A program made the position numbers and the translations under genes. A stretch of 64,000 nucleotides of DNA. Source: Pisolithus tinctorius (Eukaryota > Basidiomycota > Agaricomycetes > Boletales > Pisolithaceae). Under the pieces are notes generated by a model that saw only the letters and a list, made by a program, of their open reading frames with translations, searched no databases and was not told the origin of the DNA. Below are positions 60,405 through 64,000 of the stretch, piece by piece. The stretch lies in NCBI GenBank assembly GCA_024663395.1, contig JANFAH010000016.1, positions 434,001 to 498,000 on the forward strand, written 5' to 3'. How positions within the stretch are numbered: position 1 is the first letter of the stretch; every line of letters starts with the position of its first letter.

Positions 60405-61563
60405 CCACCAGAATGGTCCAAAGGGTTCTCCGATCCTGGATCCATGCAAAACATGCCCCAGGCTTGACTTGACGCCCTCAATAAAGCCATCGCGGCTGGC
60501 AAGATTCCCAATGTTCCCGTCACCACCGCCCCCCCTGGTTCCAATCCGAAATACCCTGACGGCTATGATCCACTGAGTCCTGACGTATGCTCTGCCACCT
60601 ACCGGTGCAGGATTCCGGGAGATATATGGGATGGTCCCAATAGTTACCTTAGCCTCAACTTTGATGATGGTCCACTGCCGGGGAGTGGTCATCGCAGACT
60701 GTGACTTCTTCTTTCGCCTTTTATTCATAACTCTACAGCCATCCCCCACGCTGTACAAATTCCTCAAGGAGAAAGATCAACACGCAACACACTTCTACAT
60801 CGGCATCAACATTCTTCAGTATCCCAACTGCTTTGAGATGGCGTGGGACAACGAGGACGATATTGCCGTTCATACATGGACTCATCCTTACATGACCACA
60901 AAGACGAATGAAGAGGTCCTCGTGGAACTTGGATGGACGATGCAGCTCATCCATACCTTGACGGCAGCATGAGTGCCTAAACACTGGAGGCCGCCCTACA
61001 GCGATTCCGATATGCGTGTCCGTGCGATCGCCAACGAAGTATTGGGTCTCACTGCCGTGATTTGGAACAAGGAGTAAGCCGTCGTACTCCTTTTTGACCT
61101 ACCTTACTGCGTATCTCTCCATCCCTTATTACCAATGATTGGAGTCTCTCGGATCCGGTTCCTATCACAAGTATGGACAATATCGCTACCCAAATGCATA
61201 CGTGGTTGACCGGTAAATTTCCCACCGCCATCAATCATTCCATAAAGCTCAGACAACAGCATCGTCCCAGGTCCCAAGAAACCCGGTCTCATCATCCTTG
61301 AGCACGAGATCTCTAACCAATCAGTGCAGGCCTTCATAGATGCTTGGGATCTGGTAGTCAGCAACGGGTGGAAGACGACGTCCGTCGCACAGATGGGAGG
61401 TGCTAGCACGTACCAGAACTCCTGGAATGCGACTTCTCCGGTCACCCAGGCTGGGGTCGCCGACCTTTCAGTCCACCCACCGCCAGCACAAGCGGTTGCA
61501 TCCACTACGTCAGAGGTCATGCTGGTTGCCCTGCTCACTCGCTCAACCCCTATTCTATTGTAG
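60405..61563 (+). pseudogene. Chitin deacetylase (CE4, NodB domain) gene with nonsense mutations
   Basis: Chitin deacetylases turn cell-wall chitin into chitosan. The reading begins EWSKGFSDPGSMQNMPQA and meets a TGA (probably from a Trp codon), then DALNKAIAAGKIPNVP. NodB blocks follow: NFDDGPLP (metal/catalytic D-D), ATHFYIGINIL, AVHTWTHPYMTTKTNEE with the H-x3-H metal site, and ELGWTM. A second TGA stands where the family has an Arg/Gly before PKHWRPP. RPPYSDSDMRVRAIA, NDWSLSDPVPITSMDNI, GLIILEHEISNQSVQAF and NSWNATSPVTQAGVADL then follow in the right order. One intron acceptor (before NDWSL) lacks AG. Two stops and a damaged splice site make it a pseudogene. Confidence 0.75.
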
Positions 61564-61756
61564 GTCTAAAGTCAAGGTCATGTCGTTGCCGTCCGCCACC
61601 GCTAAATCCAGTCGACCTAATAGCATAGGCAGCTTCTGTATAATTCACAAAATAGAAGACGATTAATGTGTGCGCTCGTCTGAGTGAGAGAATGCAAACA
61701 GCTCCGACAATTCGCAAGCAAGGTTTAGGCCACCGGCAGGCGGCATTTCCCGAGTC

Positions 61757-61856
61757 ATTTTGGACAGGCCCACTGAGTGACTTGAAAATGATGTGATAAA
61801 CGGCTTGGACGTTTTCACGGGCGCCAGTGCTGACTCAGCCTGTCAGACATCATTTC
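61757..61856 (-). repeat. Fragment of the MITE family
   Basis: About 100 bp match the reverse complement of 52375-52490 (gacgttttcacgggcgccag, tgctgactcagcctgtcaga). Neither terminal inverted repeat is present. Confidence 0.7.
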
Positions 61857-61960
61857 CCAACATGCCAGAACAGGGTGGGGAGCACTGATTGATTTCTGTG
61901 AAGGGGAAAAATAAGCGGTATGTACTGAGTTTGGTGTTTCTGGCATTACCCATACCCAAT
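61857..61960 (+). repeat. Stray copy of the exon module of the 30.3-33.5 kb gene
   Basis: It reads as the NMPEQGGEH...VKGKNK exon followed by its donor-side intron (cggtatgtactgagtttggt). It matches minus-strand 32390-32280 and 32040-31940. A stop (TGA) replaces the middle of the exon. Confidence 0.65.
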
Positions 61961-62321
61961 CTCGCGCTGCTTCCATTCACGAGTCCATGTACTCGAACCG
62001 TGTCTCGTGCATTCGTCATGCCGCACGTAAAACTACATACATATCTCCTTGAGGTTTTCACAGGTTTTCACTCGGATTTCCCCCGCATCGGTTTCAATCG
62101 GCCAGGACTTACCTAATACCAGACAATGAAAGCGAAAATGCCATCGTCGATCGAAAACATGCCGTTGACGAGTGCGGTTAGGCCCGATAATCTACGACAA
62201 AGGCATATCCACACCGTCGCAAAAATGGAAAGTGTGTCTTCCAATACTACCGTAGGCGACGTTTACCTTGGCATGGATTTTCTGCACATGAGCAAGATAC
62301 TGACCTTGAAGCTTGACCAGT

Positions 62322-62850
62322 TCAGTCTACGACGTCTTGAGCAATTCCCCTATCTGGAGGCTGCTTGCTTGCAGGTTTTGGTTATGGTAGAGGATGAGTT
62401 GCACAGGGTCGATGCCATACAGCAGGCTGCTTGGAATGGTTTTCCGAGGAGGGACCTTATTGCGAACTCGGGACAGATCCAAGGTGTGGGGCAGTGTGAG
62501 GGGGCCATACAGAGTGATGGTGATGAACAGAGCGAGGAAGTTGAGAAGAGTTCGTACGGTTCGCCCAACAAGGAGTCCTGTGTTTTTGTCAACACAGGTA
62601 AGCAAAATACCACCTTTTGCCATGTTTTCTGAGTATATTCAGAAGATGCCTATTTCCAAAGTATTGGAGTGTCCCACCCCACTGCTGTAGTGGGTAGTTT
62701 CTTGATTCTTTGCTTGAATCTCCTTTGTGGAATATCCCAAATGCAAAGCAGGTTTGTCTCTGGCAGCCTGAGCTTTATGATGTCCCACGTCATCAACGAC
62801 ATACAAGCTTTTGCAGATAGAAGATCCTTGCTGAAATTCCCGAGAGTTTA
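62322..62850 (+). pseudogene. CACTA (Tnp2) transposase fragment
   Basis: Closely matches the N-terminal portion of the transposase at 23580-23060: MVEDELHRVDAIQQAAWNGF, ANSGQIQGVGQCEGA, the same intron start (gtaagcaaaatac), and SLSFMMSHVINDIQ. It stops at KFPRV with a TAG. The 5' junction is at 62322, exactly where similarity of the inverted arm ends, so the duplication border coincides with this fragment. Confidence 0.8.
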
Positions 62851-63480
62851 GTCTTTTCCTCCTTTTTTGTTTTTCTGCAAAGTTGTCTTAAGGACAAAAA
62901 GTAGTTGACAGCATGGTGTGTGCATGAATGGTAAATATATGACTGATGCGAGGCTTACAGGTACATATTATGCCTTTGTTTGCTTTGCCCCTCCTGACCT
63001 GCTCCTGTCATCTCACTAGGTGGGCCATTTTCATATAGGTACCTTTTCCTTACCCTCCTGACCTGTCTCTTGTCCATCTCGCTAGCTAAGTTATTTTTGA
63101 TCACCTGGCCCATCTGCCATTTTTCTCATTCATCTCGCATCCTTACACATTTGGCTTTGTTTTTTGTCATGATTCCTCTGTATGATATTACTTTTGTGCC
63201 TTTCTCTCTGCAATTCATCCAGGCTGCAGATGCTACACACTGCAGCCTTTCTTCACTATCTGAATCCCTTTCGTACCTCAAAGCATCCTGGCCACATCAG
63301 CAAAACAATGATTTTCCCACAGTGTGACAGCTGCCACAGCATCACATGGTAGCACAGAGTGAACTTAGACATGAAATGCAGCTCTACATAACACTTAAAC
63401 TGCTACACTAATGTATGAAACTGATTGCTTAGCTTGAGTAGATTCTAACAATACCATTTTTGTGCCCCAAAATGTGGTAT
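62851..63480. other. Transition to CpG-poor DNA, no gene
   Basis: T-rich sequence with two similar ~60-bp words (cctcctgacctg... near 62990 and 63055, suggesting a short tandem duplication). CpG becomes rare from about 63080. Confidence 0.35.
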
Positions 63481-63989
63481 TTAAATTTTTTTGCTCACTG
63501 TACAGAGGGGGACCTTTCTGTGACACTGTGGTGGGCTGTGTGGCTGTACAAGTGCCACAGTGTCACAGAAAACATGTTGCAAGACATCCCCTGTTACCTT
63601 GAAGAACATGGGCCAAACACAGATGAATTGGTGAATTACATTTTCCCTGCAGATCTTATGGCTCAACCTGATGTGTGCATGAGATGTGCCATACTATGAC
63701 CTACCAATCATCAAGTTGATGACACCTACAACACCATCATGCTCAGCTGCCTTCAAATGTCTTCCATATCCTACCTTGCCCCTGACTCACTGAAAGAGGC
63801 TAACAATGCTGGGTTGGTGTCTCCTCAAGGTACTATGTTGGATTACATTGCCTCACATCCACCTCCTGGACTCCTACCACACTCTTTAGCTGTATGCATT
63901 GGTGGTCTTTATTGTCTCATGCAGAACTTTTCAATCAATCAGGGACTAGTGAAAAACTGTCACATCATTATCACTGCCTCTGGATGTTA
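63481..63989 (+). pseudogene. Helitron helicase (PIF1-like) fragment, CpG-depleted
   Basis: The frame gives LEEHGPNTDELVNYIFP then a stop after MRCAIL, PTNHQVDDTYN, SYLAPDSLKEANNAGL, LDYIASHPPPGLLPHSLAV and MQNFSINQGLVKNCHIIIT. These are the C-terminal helicase blocks of fungal Helitron RepHel proteins in order (PTN motif; a PPGLPPH-type block; the NFSIDRGLVKN block). Stops and frameshifts show decay, and no CpG is seen in this part. It probably continues beyond the window. Confidence 0.7.
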
Positions 63990-64000
63990 GCTGATTACTG

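Larger units (their letters stand above)
57737..62322 (-). repeat. Right arm of the large inverted duplication
   Basis: The reverse complement of 33880-35935 over 57737-59430 and 61988-62322. The stretch 59431-61987 is present only here. Since the CHS5-like gene runs without a break across 59430, this arm keeps the older arrangement and the left arm carries a deletion. Confidence 0.85.

Overview
The window looks like repeat-dominated nuclear DNA of a mushroom-forming basidiomycete (Agaricomycetes). The reasons are introns of about 49-61 nt with GTNNGT donors, basidiomycete-type WD40 and DUF6589 proteins, CHS5 and chitin deacetylase fragments, and a mix of chromoviral Ty3/gypsy, DIRS-like, CACTA (Tnp2) and Helitron remains. 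I see no rRNA, CRISPR array or bacterial-style operon.

Layout. 0.1-12.7 kb is a nested graveyard that has lost almost all CpG. A DIRS-like element (Gag-like ORF then reverse transcriptase, minus strand, 5.8 to 0.57 kb) is cut by three solo LTRs and two 176-bp tRNA-bearing elements. Beside it lies a decayed chromovirus (minus strand, 10.8 to 6.0 kb), itself cut by two solo LTRs and a third tRNA-bearing element. 12.1-14.2 kb holds an LTR end and an AT-rich repeat. 14.5-25.1 kb is CpG-normal: a paralogous pair of unknown genes, a CARNMT1-like fragment, a small three-exon gene, and a CACTA transposase gene. 25.1-28.65 kb is a second CpG-poor island (two AT-rich repeat copies, a solo LTR without a single CpG, an hsp70 fragment). 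28.7-40.4 kb has a long multi-exon gene with tandemly duplicated exon modules, one arm of a large inverted duplication, and an MFS transporter ruin. 40.379-47.985 kb is a complete, young chromovirus with 5-bp target duplications. 48.8-57 kb has the best host-type genes (a seven-exon WD40 gene and a three-exon RING gene) plus gene fragments and a TA-flanked MITE. 57.7-62.3 kb is the second arm of the inverted duplication, with CHS5 and chitin deacetylase remnants. 62.3-64 kb has a CACTA fragment and then a CpG-poor Helitron helicase.

How parts work together. The young chromovirus carries matched LTRs, a TATA box, a predicted self-priming site, gag, a -1 slippery heptamer on the gag stop, pol with protease, RT, RNase H, a DD35E integrase and a chromodomain, two copies of a polypurine tract, and an extra spliced antisense gene for a coiled-coil Zn2Cys6-like protein. 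One in-frame TGA directly after the integrase core probably disables it. The old elements show what happens later: CpG loss and reduction to solo LTRs.

The strongest candidates for something little described are the 176-bp TG...CA elements that contain a complete 73-nt tRNA fold, and the antisense spliced gene inside the chromovirus. All calls are by eye; no database search or alignment was run.
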